DNA from: Marsupella aquatica
Lineage: Eukaryota > Marchantiophyta
Direction: 5' to 3'
DNA: 64,000 nucleotides
Assembly: GCA_973895155.1 (NCBI GenBank)
Contig: OZ316892.1
Span: 620,001-684,000 of the forward strand
The first letter of the stretch is position 1, and every line of letters begins with the position of its first letter. Under the pieces are notes generated by a model. It was not told where the DNA came from. It did no database searches and saw only the letters and a program-made list of their open reading frames with translations. The position numbers and the translations under genes were made by a program. Shown one piece after another: positions 32,294-45,369 of the stretch.

Positions 32294-33153
32294 GGGCGAG
32301 CCGAAGTCGTGAGCCGCGGTGCTCACGACACTAAAAGAAACCGCCAAACGGAAACTGCGATATCTTCCCAACGGGAAGTCCGTCGGAGGACTTCTTGGGT
32401 GCGTTGGAAAGCCCTCGAGGAGGGTTACGTCCTCCTGAGCTTAGCTAGGTCTGGGGGCGTCATGGGTTCTTGGGGTTTGCGGGTGCTATCTCGCCTGCTT
32501 GCCAAATCCTGCCGAACAACAGCCAAGCCGTGTTCAGAGTCCCCAGGGAGCTTGCATTGGGGAGGCGAGGCCAAGTAGGCGTGGTGGTTGAGTTCCAAGG
32601 GTGCTTGGTCCCTAGACCATCAGTAGGGCGAGAACCGGGAGTTGGTTGCTAGAGTCGGGGCCATTCTGGTCCCAACGTGTTGAGACAAGCTTAGGACAAG
32701 CTACGCTAATTGGGCCATGAGCATGTCCTGGGGTCAGGGCGGTCAGTTGGTGATGGATAGGTATGAGGGGGAACCCGGGCTGCGCCCAAGAAAGGAGCTG
32801 TTCTGGACGAACAGTGGGCGTGGGTTCTGGTTCCGGCTTATGGCATCGGGAGGACCTATCGCTGACCTATTTACCAATGTCTGTTGAGCTTGAGTTAGGA
32901 TGCTAGACTTGATGAGTTCTAGATCTTGAAGGGTTACTTATCGAGGCGCTTGGTTGCTTGTGCAGACAGTGAGGACCGTTGAGTAGCGGTCGTATTAGAG
33001 AGCAAGTGCGGTTTCGTATGGGAGGGGCCGATGGTGGTGCAAGGGGCATAAGGTTGCTTGCTCGAGGTATTCCGTGGAAGTGTTCGGTCACAAGGGGCAC
33101 TTAGGCGTGGGTGCTGGGATTGGTGAGGACACTGGGTGGCAAGGTCCACCACT
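32294..33153. mobile_element. AGT...ACT element copy 2, right half
   Basis: It resumes copy 1 homology at GGGCGAGCCGAAG (compare 8553) and follows it to CACCACT, corresponding to 9428. The next five bases, GAAAC (33154-33158), equal those before the left half at 16950-16954. With the left half it would be about 1458 bp, against 1500 bp for copy 1. Confidence 0.85.
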
Positions 33154-33158
33154 GAAAC

Positions 33159-34554
33159 CCTGACTAATTTATGGTAGCTTCACGTTAAATTTGACCTGGT
33201 TCATTCCCATTTTTACTCATCTTCAAAAGTGCAATGTACATTTTGAGGATTTAAACGTGAGCTTGTGGATGAGACCAATCAACATTTGAGGATACAGTAT
33301 AAACATGGACTTCAGGATGTGACCAATCAGTGCGAGGAGTATTCTAGGGTGGGCTGGTGTGGGTCTGAGGTATGGAGATTTCACATTGTCATATGGGCTG
33401 GTGTTTGAGTGAGATCGATGTGAGAGAGAGAGTCCACACATGATGGTGGGTGTGTGACCTTGTTCTACTTAAGAATATAAATGGAGATTGCTTTCTACAC
33501 ATTATTGTGCCCTGGCGTGCAAGTGTGATGTCGTTCAGCCCAAGAAATTTTAAAAATATCAGGGTTTCAATTTCAATAAACAGCAACTATTAGTTTTTGG
33601 ACTCTTTATCCAAATTGCTCTTAGAGACTTTCCTGTCATCACGTTATATTTTTCCTTCCTAATAGATTCTAGAGGCTTCTTGTGTGCACTGCGTTTCTTT
33701 AACAGATGTTTGGGTTCAGAGTGCAAGTGTAAACGTCGTTGTTACTCTTTGCAATCGTGTGGGGTGTCTAGCAATGAACAATAAGTATTTACCATTCCTG
33801 GTCTAGAGAGTCTTGCATTAGAATATTTCACGAGACTGCCAAGATCCTTTCCATCTTCCCGCGAGCACTGCCAACACAATTTGTTCTCCAACGTTGCTCT
33901 TCACTTCACACGCTACTCGCAAGTTCGAACTTTCGCCATTCGGTTCACAGTCAGGTTGAGCCATCAAGCAGACCATCAGGAAAGGCAAGCTTTCACCCCT
34001 TCTTCCAATTGCTTGCTTGCACCTCCAATGGCACATCTGTTTAAATTTATAGTGAAGTCATAACGCATTGACACAACCTCCTTGTCCTCGCCGTCGTATG
34101 TGAGGACTTATCTAAGGAACGCCGTTAGTAGATACTACATGATTGTGCGTATGTGTCTGTGGGACGGATGTTGAAGGTTACAGTTAGAGGAGATTATTAC
34201 AGGATGTCTCCCTCCTTGCGGTCCGGGGTGGTTTTGTGCCTTTTGTCCGTGGCGGCTTGTTACCTCAACCAGCCAGTGAAGGAGTTGGTCAAGAGTGTCG
34301 GTGATGGTGCGTACAGCAGCAGGACCTTGAGGGGTGCATTATAACCGTCGATTCACTGGGCCCATATCTGAATTCAAAGCTTCGTTTGGGCCTTATTAGG
34401 GGAGTTCTTCATCTCCGGTCAAGTCTCCTGTCCTAGTGTGCCTTTAAGTCGTGTGGTCTCGAGTTTTTCCCTTCGTTGATTTCTGATTCCTGTGAGGGCG
34501 GGCAATTCGTGTTTGTCCTTGCTTTTTGGCGGGTCGCTTCACGTTGCTTCAGCC
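33159..34554. other. Intergenic region and GPX 5' region
   Basis: No gene is recognised. Open frames are short and lack family features. The last few hundred bases should include the GPX promoter and 5' leader. Confidence 0.45.
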
Positions 34555-36728
34555 ATGGGGACCAACACATCAAAAGACGCAGTTCCGGAGAAGAATGTGC
34601 ACGAGTTCACAGTTCAGGTAATGTGCCGGAGCCGAAATGCTGTCCGGTTCTGTTCTGTTCTGTTCTGTTCTGTTCTGTTCTGTTCACCGGATTGACGTTC
34701 TGCTGGGACTGATTTGCCGTCTCATTCTTTCTGTCTGCGAATTCCTTATAGATGACAGACCCAATTGGTTATTTGCTTGAACTTTGGATTCTTCCCGCTT
34801 ATTGTGGAATACTGTGTTATCTTGTGCCGTCGGGTCTAGAGAGTCTCCCTGTCCTTGCACTTTATCTCCTGTTGCCCTTAAAAGTGAAGGGCTAAAGATG
34901 AAGCAAGTGAATGAAAAATCAATTACACAACGCGGCTACTGCCAAAAGAGGCTTTGACCGTCAGTGTCATTCATTAATTCATTTCAGCTTTGAGATTTAG
35001 GTTACGAAGATCCATTTTGACCTAAATTGCTGCGAAATTGGAGATACTTGCTTGCGGATGGAATCAGCGGAGAGTTGGCCTTGACTCCGAAAGGTTGTCG
35101 GAAGGCTCGAATCAGAAATCATATTTAGCTCACTCGCTCGGAAAATTGACTTTCTGATGTGGATGATGATCAGGATGCATCTGGCAACAGTGTGCACTTG
35201 AGTACATACAAAGGCAAGGTCTTGCTGATAGTCAATGTGGCATCGCAGTGGTAATTCATCTGATGTCCCCTTAATTTGCTAATTATGCCCCGGTCCGTCC
35301 CTAATGCATGAAAATTCCATTCGAATGCTTTTCATATGTGAGGAATGTCTTCTCATCAGGCTAAAGATCTAATTTCTAGGAACATTTGTGAGTTCGTCCA
35401 TGTAGGAAAGAGAGCGCGATGACTCTTGCTTTATAATTGCGAATCCGCCTTTCTATTATTATGTTTCATTTGGTCATTCTTTGCTTCAGTAATCACTCTT
35501 GTATCGTTGCGATTGCTTTGCATTATATTCCTACATGGACCAATAGCATCTTATCATCCTGCTGTGGCTTGGCTTGGGCTGTTCTAAAACAGTTAGTGAA
35601 ACCCAGCTAAGGTTGTTTGGTGGCTCTGTTTGTGCACAGTGGGTTGACGAAATCTAACTACAAGGAGCTCACAGAGATACATAACAAGTACCGAGATCAG
35701 GGTAGGAATATGCATCTGAAGATTTACGTTGTCTCTATTGGGATGAGCTTTTTCCGAATGAAAGGATTTCAAGATCTGCCAGACTCTTTGTCAGCTCAAG
35801 CTAAACTCGTTTTTCGTCTTGTGTAGACGACCTCTAAACTCGCATGTGTAGTTTCAAGGTCACCCACTTTGGATTGAGATCTGGACTTGACTCTGGTTTT
35901 CCGTACAGGGTTTGAGATTTTAGCTTTCCCTTGCAATCAATTTGGCGGTCAGGAACCAGGAACCAACGAGGAAATCAAAGAATTCGCTTGCACAAGGTTC
36001 AAAGCTGAATTCCCCATTTTTGACAAGGTGAGTTAGACTCTTTCTTGTGATTGCTTAGTGGGGTGTTCATTTTGAGAGTCATGAAGGTCGATGAAGTAAG
36101 AGATGTTTTCCACTCTGTTAGGGTATTTGATTTGAGACAATGGTTTGTGGGTGTTCCAACAACCTTACAGGTGAATGTGAATGGAGCGGAGACAGCCCCG
36201 TTGTACAAGTTCTTGAAGGCAAGCAAAAGCGGAGGTATTCTAGGAGACAGCATCAAGTGGAATTTCTCCAAATTTCTCATTGACAAGGAGGGAAATGTTG
36301 TGGATAGATACGCTCCAACGACAAGCCCCACAAAGATAGAGGTACTTCTTTGTTGTCGTCGTGTCAAATGGCTTCGCCAGTCACCAATTACTTGGATAGT
36401 CCAAGATGCCATCTGCCGGCCAAGAGCAGATGTTCACTGGCTGGGAGACAGTAGTAAGGGTCCGAGGTCAAAGTTCTTCATACTTTGATCTGGTTTTTAA
36501 TCGATGATTGATCACAGAGCTTGCCAGCCATATATTTGGGATTGAAAGGTCTAAATATTTCATCTAGTTGAGTTCCATATCTTTTAGATTTCGATTCCTG
36601 ACATCGCGTTGCAGACACATTGCATAGTTGATGAAACGATTTGTAAGAATTCTGTGCCTGAGCGTTGCTGATGAATGGCTTGGTTATCGTGATTTTTTCT
36701 GCAGAAGGATATAAAGAAACTCTTGTGA
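34555..36728 (+). CDS. GPX: Glutathione peroxidase, plant thioredoxin-dependent type
   Basis: Reduces hydrogen and lipid peroxides; plant Cys-type enzymes use thioredoxin as donor. Six exons: 34555-34617, 35174-35250, 35640-35701, 35909-36027, 36171-36341 and 36705-36728, all with GT-AG introns, give 171 residues. Conserved blocks are [51 protein letters not shown] and [15 protein letters not shown]. The peroxidatic Cys is 47 (a Cys codon split across intron 2, not selenocysteine). Gln82, Trp137 and Asn138 complete the catalytic set, and Cys95 is the likely resolving residue. No transit or signal peptide is evident and the N terminus MGTNTSK is compatible with N-myristoylation, so a cytosolic or membrane-bound form is likely. 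The structure appears intact. Confidence 0.95.
34648..34685. repeat. (TTCTG)n microsatellite in GPX intron 1
   Basis: Seven perfect TTCTG units plus TTC, 30 bp after the splice donor. Confidence 0.95.
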
Positions 36729-38230
36729 CTGGGTTTCGAGTGTACTCTTGCACTGTCAGAAATCTTCATAAGTCGTTGTTTCATTGCGCTTATGGGGCCC
36801 TTGCGCATGGCACCAAGTTTCATAGCGCTGTGCAAGTCTCCCTAATGAAGCCAGCGGCATACGAGTGAAATATGCTTAGAGGATTGTGAAGCATCAGAGT
36901 TCTAGCAAAAATGTAATATACGACCTCTTGAAAGTCATGTGACCTCAGCTCTATTGGGAATAAAAATTGCCAGAAAACTGCAAGCTTCGTGTCTTGTAGA
37001 TACAATCTGTGTGACTCGTAGGGTTTGGGCGAAGGGTTTTTCCCCTTTTTAATTCTTGCTTCCCTTTTACATTTTATTATTAATTTCTTCTCAGGCCGGT
37101 GAGGCAGGAGGGGTGTAAGGGAATGATCCCCCATTTTCTGCATGATTGCTTATTATAGTGTTCAATAATCGCATGCTAGCATGGGAGGGAATTATCCCCG
37201 TTTTCTGCATGACTGTAGTGTCCATGCTAGCAGTCTGGTGTCAGTACTTCATGTTTGACTATTGCAGATCTGGGTTTAGATAGGCCATCGAGAAATCCCT
37301 CCAGTTTTCCCGTGGGCGTGGGAATCAAGTTGATATTTGACTATTGTAGATCTGAGTTTACATAGGCCTCCAGTTTTACTCCATATCTACATAGGCCTCC
37401 AGTTTTACTGCGGGTGTGGTTTTCATCCTTTCGGAAAGCTCAAAATGATTTTTGGGACATTAAATGATCCACGTCATTGTTTCTGGTCAAGGACAAAAGG
37501 AAAGGACAAATTTGCGAAAAAGGGCCAATCAAGTAGAATGAAATAAATGCAAAAAAAAAAAGGAAGACAAACACCAGAAAAAACCCAAAAATATAGAAAT
37601 GAAATGACAAAAGAAGAAAGAACAAACACAAAACTCAAAGAAGAGGGTCACGCAAAACCCAAAAACCTAGAAAGAAGAAAACTAAGAAATAAACAACCAA
37701 ATGTACTTGTAATATGATGATGATATGTATAATCTTGACAATCTTACTATAAAGGCTCGAACAAGTTTACTCTTAAGGGCCTAGGGTCTAGAGTGAAGCC
37801 TCTAGACCATAACCCCAATCCAAACAAAAGTGATTATGAATCTCAATTAAAAAATTAACAAAATACACAAAAATATCATTGTGTAATATTTTTTTTCTTT
37901 GTATCTAAACATTCAAGTAACTGACCATAACCCCAATCCAAACAAAAGTGATTATGAATCTCAATTAAAAAATTAACAAAATACACAAAAATATCATTGT
38001 GTAATATTTTTTTTCTTTGTATCTAAACATTCAAGTAACTGGTAATCGGACTAATACTATATCACACTGGTAATGGGACTAATACTATATCAAAATCATG
38101 TAAGTCTCTAGAGGTAGACATGTACACGATGATTGAAAACGAACACTAACAAACATAAATGTGTTGCATGATACATAGTTTAGAAGAAACTGTAATCTAG
38201 GCAGTCAATCTAGGTGGATTGACCGACTTC
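36729..38230. other. GPX 3' region and intergenic repeats
   Basis: No gene. It contains two copies of a GACTATTG.AGATCTG.GTTTA phrase (37257, 37338), a tandem CATAGGCCTCCAGTTTTACT (about 37360 and 37390), an A-rich block at 37540-37680 and the 118-bp tandem duplication. Confidence 0.55.
37805..38040. repeat. 118-bp tandem duplication
   Basis: 37805-37922 and 37923-38040 appear identical by eye, both running from GACCATAACCCC to ATTCAAGTAACT or equivalent. A 30-bp GGTAAT.GGACTAATACTATA repeat follows at about 38041-38093. Confidence 0.9.
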
Positions 38231-39190
38231 GGCAGTCGGCAGCACACTATTAATATTACACGGTACAAGCAATTATTATTTCGCTCCCAAAAGGCTAAAA
38301 AGCAGAGCAGGGAAACAGGGCATGCATTGAGAGCAGAACATAGATTCAGCGTGCAGACGCTGCCGGATGAACGGACTCCATCACAGCAGCAGGACCGATT
38401 GTAGTACATAGACATTTTCAAGGCTTTGCACTATACTGCTCCTGCATGTGCGCAATTGACAAGAGAATCGGTGGCAGAAGAGGCTATGGTGGTCCGGTCA
38501 GATGCGAGAGTCGGGGACGGTATTTTGGGGAGCTCCAGCCCGGAATTGAAATAAACCTCGCGGACAAGGCGTCGAATGATTCGGGGGAATGGATTTTTGA
38601 AGCACAATTTGTGAGATAGGTTTTGGGAGGCAGAGAGGAGGAGGCGAAAACGAAAAAGAGGAGTGATGGTGGGCAAGGGGGCAGTGCGGCCGCGCTGCTG
38701 CTGCTGCTGTGTGCGTCCGCGGTGCTGGTGATTGTCTGTCGCGCCCTCTTGATGTATCGCCTATTTGTGTGGAGACTTTCTTCACATTCGAGGCCCAGGC
38801 TTGCGTTGCACCGTTTTTTAGGGCTGCAGCCCAACACAGAGAGCAAATCTCCATATGGTTTTTTGCTTAACTTTCTTTTGGGCTGATCGTTGACTTTCTC
38901 AGACGGCTGGACTTAGGCCGTCATTTGCCTTCTGATTCCTCGTTCGTCTCTCTTTTGTTGGGGATTCGTTCCATTGAGGTATGTCCTAGCTTCAGGTCCG
39001 GGCTTGCATTACAATCAATTGCCAATGAATCTTTCTGTCATATACACTGTAGCTTGTTAGGCTGGGCATTGCTCATTTAGCGATGCCTTGCACATGATAA
39101 GCAGCGAGTCCCTGGCAAGGTTAGCTTATCGCTTCTTTATATACTGTCTCCGCGTTCTGGCAGGGTTGTCGACTACTTCAGAGAGACATT
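38231..39190 (+). pseudogene. Duplicate of the SPPL promoter, exon 1 and intron 1 (decayed)
   Basis: It follows 46891-47980 for about 1 kb with many substitutions and some indels. Shared landmarks include GTAGTACATAGA, GCATGTGCGC.ATTGACAAGAG, TAGGTTTTGGGAGGCAGAGA, GGGCAAGGGGGCAGTGCGGCC, GTGCGTCCGCGGTGCTGGT and CTTGTTAGGCTGG.CATTG. The start ATG is kept (about 38667) but the frame shifts in the poly-CTG run. The rest of exon 1 and the start of intron 1 are deleted. It ends about 300 bp before the O-fucosyltransferase ATG, so it may supply that gene's promoter. Confidence 0.82.
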
Positions 39191-39504
39191 ATAGAGGCTC
39201 CTTGATCGGTAGTTCCACGAGAGCACCGTAAATACTTTACTTTCGAAACCCACGTGGCTGGAATCTTACCTTCACGTCGTTAACAATGTACGTTTTGTCA
39301 AGAAAACAAAACTTGAATCTGCCGGCTCCGCGCCTGCTCCTGCCTTGAATCAAAAACAGCAGCTTGGAGATCTGTGGCTCTCTTCTTTATCCCACTCCAG
39401 CTTGATACTGCGTATGTAGCCACATGCGGACCAATGTATGTCAAGCGCGTGGAGTTAGGGAGGCCGGAGAGCTCGCGGAGCAGAAAATTGGGGATATTGA
39501 CAAT

Positions 39505-42500
39505 ATGGTACGACAATCGGCTGCATCCCGGCGTGCCAAAGCGCGCTCGGGAGGTGCATTTGTCCGATTTTTGTGGCTTTGCGGTTACCTCATGATCACA
39601 TTCGCTGCGTTGCTGTCGACTTACGCTTATCCTGAGCTGCTGTCGTTGTTCCGCCCTCAGCATACGAGTTACTCAACCAAACGGATCACCACAAAGGTAC
39701 ATACTTCAATTCTTTCAGTTTCAGCTCTTCCTTGGACAGATTGAAATTTCTCTTGATGAATTTGATTGCTATACTGTCGAAAATAATTCTACAAGGGTTC
39801 GGTGAGAGGATTTGCCGTCATGCAAGCACACGATAAACCTTTTGAACTGCGACTATGTCGGAAGGATCTGGACAGACGTATTTCGGGAGCTAGAGATGCA
39901 TCCTATCTGAACAAGTCATCTAGCCGGAATAACAAGGAGGTTCACAGTTGTTGAACAAGGACGAAGAGAAGCTTACGCGCTAAAATATTGGTAGTTGGAA
40001 ATGTAAACCTTTCCATCTGACGACTTCCGTCGTCATGAAACTTAGATCTGGGAGATTGGCCGTTCGTGCAAATTTTCGGCTGTAGATCTGGACCATTTCG
40101 ACCTAGAAGGCGAGGGGGTAGTTGCTCTGGGAGGCGTTTGTAAGCACCCATTGGATGAGCTTAAATTGACCGAATTCAATATCTTGGCGGGATTGTGAGT
40201 TTTTGAGCGATTTGAGGGACCCACAGTAACAAGCTGCAGCTGGCAGCTTGTCAGTGTTGACTGATTAGATATCTCCCTCCTGTCTCCAGGCTCATCCGTC
40301 AGACGCAGGGCTTATCTAACAGAGCCCTAACGTTCGTCAGAGCCACTTGCTTGCTGCTGCCAACCTGAGTGATGCCTGTCAGCAGGGAGCTCATTTATGC
40401 TATCGAAAGTATTCCCTTGGAGTAAGTAGTTAGCTCATGAAGACGGGGCAAACGATGTAGGCATTTGCCAACTAAAACTATTTCATGACCCTTATATCTA
40501 TGGCGCTCGCTGGCAACTACTATAAAAGGTACCGAGGGTTTTCTACGGAACGCATCAAATTGTGGGAAGTTTTACTTGGGATTTAGAAATTTTCCGGTTT
40601 GCTGCCTATTTTGTAGCTACTGAGGGCTATGTTTTTTCCCCCCTTTACTCCAGAGTAGTGACATGAGACTAAGTTGGGAAAAGGAACACATTCCACCTCA
40701 TGTGGTGCAATGGCAGAAGCCCAACGTCACAGCGGAGCACAATGATGCCTATTTTAAGGTAGAAACATCAACCTGATCCCCTACTCTCTGGATTGATTGG
40801 TTCGTAGCTAGCTCAGAATATCTGCCTTTGGCGTAAAGTATACATATGTGGACTCGTCTTTCTTGGGCGTGTTTTGAACTAATAAATATGCTTCAGTTTC
40901 ATTGAACGGACAGAAGTGATAATTTTAGGCATCAAATGGTCACGTCTTGGCAGTATGGTTTGACACTTGTGGCGGATTGTGCATGTGTTTTGCCTTAGAA
41001 GCTGTGGAAGCCTCCACCAAATCGAGATTATGCTGCTTGCATTGATCCAAGTGCGACCTATACTGGTCAGTTACTTAGTCTAGTATGCTATTTTTGTTTC
41101 ACTTCAAAATATGTTTGCTTTGGAGATATATTTAGTTTGGAGGGTTTAACGATTCGTTGCTTCATTGTTGAGAGAATTGGATTGAGTTGCTTAGAGCCCA
41201 TCAGAGAGTTCAATGATCTGACATTGGTATTTTTTGGAACTGTCTGCTAAATGGAATCAATTGATGGACCAGATCCTCCGTTGCCATCCAGGGGCTACTT
41301 ACTTGTGCAGAGTAATGGTGGACTTAATCAGATGCGCGCAGGGGTAAGCAGGCTCTATCTTCGTTAAATTTCACGTTCTGTCCATCGTGTGTCAAAATGG
41401 TGCAATTCACGTCTGTTATATCGGTGAATTTCTTGTACTGCCCAGAATCTGAAGAACATGTGGTGGCCAGTGCATAATGTGTAACGCTGCGTCTCTGCTC
41501 ACAAAGGACAGCTGGGATAGGATGATGTCGTTTTACAGAGCAATCGATTTTACAGCTTATTTTGAGTACGTTCTTAACAGATTTGTGACATGGTGGCCGT
41601 TGCTCGAATCCTCAATGCTACCCTGGTTATTCCTGAGCTTGATAAGCGGTCATTCTGGGCTGATTCCAGGTCAGTATTTTATTGTGTATGAGAGTAAGAC
41701 AGGTTTTTCAGGTATTCAGTTCTGTAATCATCTCTTGTGGTGCTCCCCTGTGACTGAGGTCTTATTCGCTCACAAGAGTCAATTTGTCCCGCAGCAATTT
41801 CTCAGATGTTTTTGATGAAGACTACTTCATAGAAGCTCTTCGCGGGGATGTCCCTGTTGTGAAAAGATTGCCCGAAGGACTTTTTCCTACTCCAAAGGCA
41901 GCGAAACAGTTCCGAAGTTGGTCCAATGTTGAGTATTATGAAGAAGAGATAGCTCCACTTTGGGATGAGTTTAAGGTACATTCTTTTCGCTGCCAGAGAT
42001 ACGTCTGCTATGTGTCTAGAATGGCACATCCTGGTTTAAAACCTCCAAGGAGGTAACTCAATCGAACCCTGACGGTGATTCGCGGTCTGCTGAATTGATA
42101 CGAATGCAGTATAATGCTAATGCAAGGAGGAAGCACAGATAAGCGTCATGGTTCTGTTTCCAGCAGATAAAAAGGTTTGAAGCACAATCCCGATTTCACC
42201 TGGTGTAGTTTCACTTGACCTGCAGGTTATACGGGCACTAAAATCAGATGCAAGGCTTGCTAACAACAACCTCCCAGCTGATATTCAAAAACTCCGCTGC
42301 CGTGTCCAGTATGAAGCTCTTCGTTTTGCGCCCAGTATTGAAGCGTTGGGGAAGGTATGCTTGGGAACCCTACTGAAATTTTCTGGATATACTGGCCTTG
42401 CAAGAATTTGCTACCCAATTGGTTTCATCCATCTTCCATTTCATGCCATTTCATGGGGAAGGAATTTTATGTACATCAGGTAACCAGCATGCAAATATGG

Positions 42501-44451
42501 AATGTATATTTGCTGTAAGTTATTCAACACGATTGAAATGTCATTGCAAATCATTTGACTCGCATTCTCTTTGCTTGGGCAACTTTGCCGTCTCTTTTGA
42601 AAACCAAAAGTACTCTTGATTTCTGGTAATAGTTTTATTAGACTAAATAGCTACTTGACCGTCGACCCATTCAGCAGTATTGGCTTTGTGGTGTCCATCT
42701 CTGATTTTGTTTTCTCTGAACGCTTTCAGGTACTTGTGGATAGACTGAGGTCCAGAGGTCATTACATAGCACTGCACTTGCGCTATGAGAAGGATATGCT
42801 GGCATTCAGTGGCTGCACTTATGGGCTAACGGAGAAGGAGGCCGATGAACTCACAGTCACAAGGTGTGAACTTAACCTTCGTCAAGCATGGCTGTAGAGT
42901 TTTGAGTCCTTGTGCTTGGAACCTCTTAAACTGTAGTGTTGTCAGGGTAGTAGGTCCCACTTCTGATATGGCCAGCATGATAGTTTCGTTTGTGGTCAGA
43001 TTATGCACTAGTTTTGTCCTTGCAAACAAGATTCAAGAGTGTGGGTTTTCTCCAGGGAGCAAACTCCCCATTGGAAAGTCAAGACCATAGACGCTGCCGA
43101 ACAGAGAGCCAAAGGTTTCTGCCCACTCACGCCAAACGAAGTTGGGATTTTCTTGCTTGCGTTGGGATATCCTCGAACCACACAAATCTATATTGCTGCG
43201 GGTGAAATATACGGGGGTAGTGATCGCATGGCTAGTCTACTGTCTCATTTTCCAAATGTGCTGTCGAAGGTATGTTATTTTGGCCTCAGTTCAGGCGCTG
43301 GAGATGTCTTGCAAGCTTACTTTTCGTTGGACCCCTCGATTCTTTAGTTTGTGTATTTGGCTTGAGGTGTCATTGGCTCGTTGGGATGTCTTACAGATGA
43401 AAATGATCACACTACTCAATGTCTGTCACAGGAAACAATAGCAACTCCTGAGGAACTCTCTCCGTTCACGGACCATGCTTCACAAATGGCAGCACTTGAC
43501 TATGTAGTGTCCACAGAGAGCGATGTATTCGTACCCTCTTACTCTGGAAACATGGCCCGGGCTGTGGAAGGACATCGCCGCTATTTAGGACATAGAAAGA
43601 CCATTATACCTGATAGGTAAACCAAAATTCTACGGAATTGGAGACCTAGCAAAAGTTTTTTGCAGAGTCTTTATGTGCTTTTGTACTCCTTTTTTTCCCG
43701 AGTGAGTGTTTGTAACACTAGTCAAGTTTACCTTCTACAGAGGAAATAGATTTTCCTTGTGCCTTCCGGGACATCCGTTTTGTTTATTTTTTCTTATCTT
43801 GTGGATTTGGTAACAGGAAGGAGCTCGTGGCTCTATTTGATCAGATTGATAAGGGTGTGCTGGAGGAAGGTCCTGAACTTTCAAATGCCATTACTACACT
43901 CCATCGTAACAGGTCGACACCTTGGCTTACAGAAACATGACTGTAAATTTGGTCTGCTTCTTTTCTATTGACACTAATGTGGGTTAAATTGCTTGTTCAC
44001 AAATGGTAACTCGTTGTTGTTTAACTTTCTTGAGACTGAAGGAAGTTCCCCTTTTCGGCAGAGTATTGTAGTAATGTAGTACTGTAGATTTGAGTTTTGA
44101 AGTGTTGTTTCAATGCACAGTATCTCGACGTCTTCGATATGGATCGGGCATAGACATGATCTCACCATTTTCTCGCGCTTAAGATTTATTTGGCTTTCTG
44201 GCTTTTGCAGGCAAGGCGCACCTAGAAAACGGAAAGGTCCCTTGAAAGGAACCAAAGGGCGAGATCGATTTAAGACTGAAGAGGCGTTTTACACAAACCC
44301 TCTTCCGGATTGTCTTTGTCAAAAGCGCATGACTTCAGGTACCCATGTCAGTGTAAGCAGAGATCATCAAACTTTCTTTAATACTTTTGAGGAGCACGAT
44401 AGGAGAGTTGAGCAAACGGCAATAGACTCGCGAAGGGTTCGACAACAATAG
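39505..44451 (+). CDS. O-fucosyltransferase family protein (GT106-like), type II membrane
   Basis: A Golgi glycosyltransferase of the plant O-fucosyltransferase group; the acceptor is unknown. Twelve exons: 39505-39696, 40654-40758, 40999-41065, 41273-41343, 41581-41669, 41795-41975, 42226-42354, 42730-42863, 43056-43269, 43432-43616, 43817-43912 and 44211-44451 give 567 residues. Residues about 19-47 form a signal anchor after a basic N terminus. Family blocks are [20 protein letters not shown] (128-147), [50 protein letters not shown] (Arg296), [33 protein letters not shown] and [11 protein letters not shown]. Exon 4 uses the acceptor at 41272; the closer CCAG at 41291 breaks the frame. An upstream ATG at 39424 is in frame, but 39505 gives the more usual start. 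Confidence 0.93.
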
Positions 44452-45206
44452 TCCTCCCAACTCGGAACAGCATTTGTATATTGTGTATCTAATTCTTTAC
44501 TGCTGGCAGATCATTTTGTCCTTATTTGAATAGTATTCCTCCAATTTGTGGGTAGGTAAAGTCTTTCCATATCAAGTCATGTGCCCTTCCACGTAGTTGA
44601 AGTGGCTTTTAGATTTAACATTGTAGCACCCAGACCATTAACTTGAAGGGGCAAGCTCTTTCCACGTTCGAGACTAGGTACCATCGAAGCTTAATGACTG
44701 GTCGTGAGGAAAAAAAACTGCGAATTATAACCTGAAGTCTGGGGGATGCAAAAAATCTACTTAGGACAGTTTATGTGGGCAAACGAAGATGTGCAGCCAG
44801 ATCTGTCTCATGATGGTCTGTCGGACACTGAAAGGTCTTGAAATGTATATTATGGAGGAATGAATGAATTACAGACTCATGATGTTGAGTAGGTCCTCGT
44901 ACTTTGTGTGCTGAAGACCAAAACACTAGCAATTTGTTGTGGAATATGGCAAACACCAATGGGTCCCTGGTATCCAGCATTTTCTCCACAGGTGGATTAG
45001 GAGTCAAATCCCCTACTGATGAAAAAGACATCCGGTAGCTAGTATCATCTGACAAGTAATATGTTTTGGTAGGTAAGTATGCCTGATCATACTCACGAAG
45101 GAACACTTTCCTACAAGCACAAGTTCTAATCCCTTGGGAAGATCATTAAACCCAGGGCCATACACTTTTATAACCCTGACCGCCTCTAAAGTTCTGGTGT
45201 CCTAGC

Positions 45207-45310
45207 AGCGAAATAACTATTTTGCAATGGGTCGCCATGTTCTCAATGTAAACTTTGGGGCCAAATAACTATTTTGCATTGGGTCACCATGTTTTACATG
45301 TAAACTTTGG
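45207..45310. repeat. 53-bp tandem pair
   Basis: The units share AAATAACTATTTTGCA.TGGGTC.CCATGTT and ATGTAAACTTTGGG. Confidence 0.8.
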
Positions 45311-45369
45311 GACTATAATTATTATTTTACTAGCGCAATGCGTGTATTGGAGGTGTTGGGTAAGTAGAA

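Noticed and set aside
16955-33153. Two separate truncated copies of the 1.5 kb repeat
   Set aside because: Left and right pieces meet at the same point, share the GAAAC duplication and are separated by a unit with its own inverted ends and TAA flanks, so they are one split copy.
35999-36412. Minus-strand ORF of 137 codons
   Set aside because: It overlaps GPX exons 4-5, which are clearly coding on the plus strand.
41288-41343. O-fucosyltransferase exon 4 starting after CCATCCAG (41292)
   Set aside because: That acceptor shifts the frame; the acceptor at 41272 gives [17 protein letters not shown] in phase.
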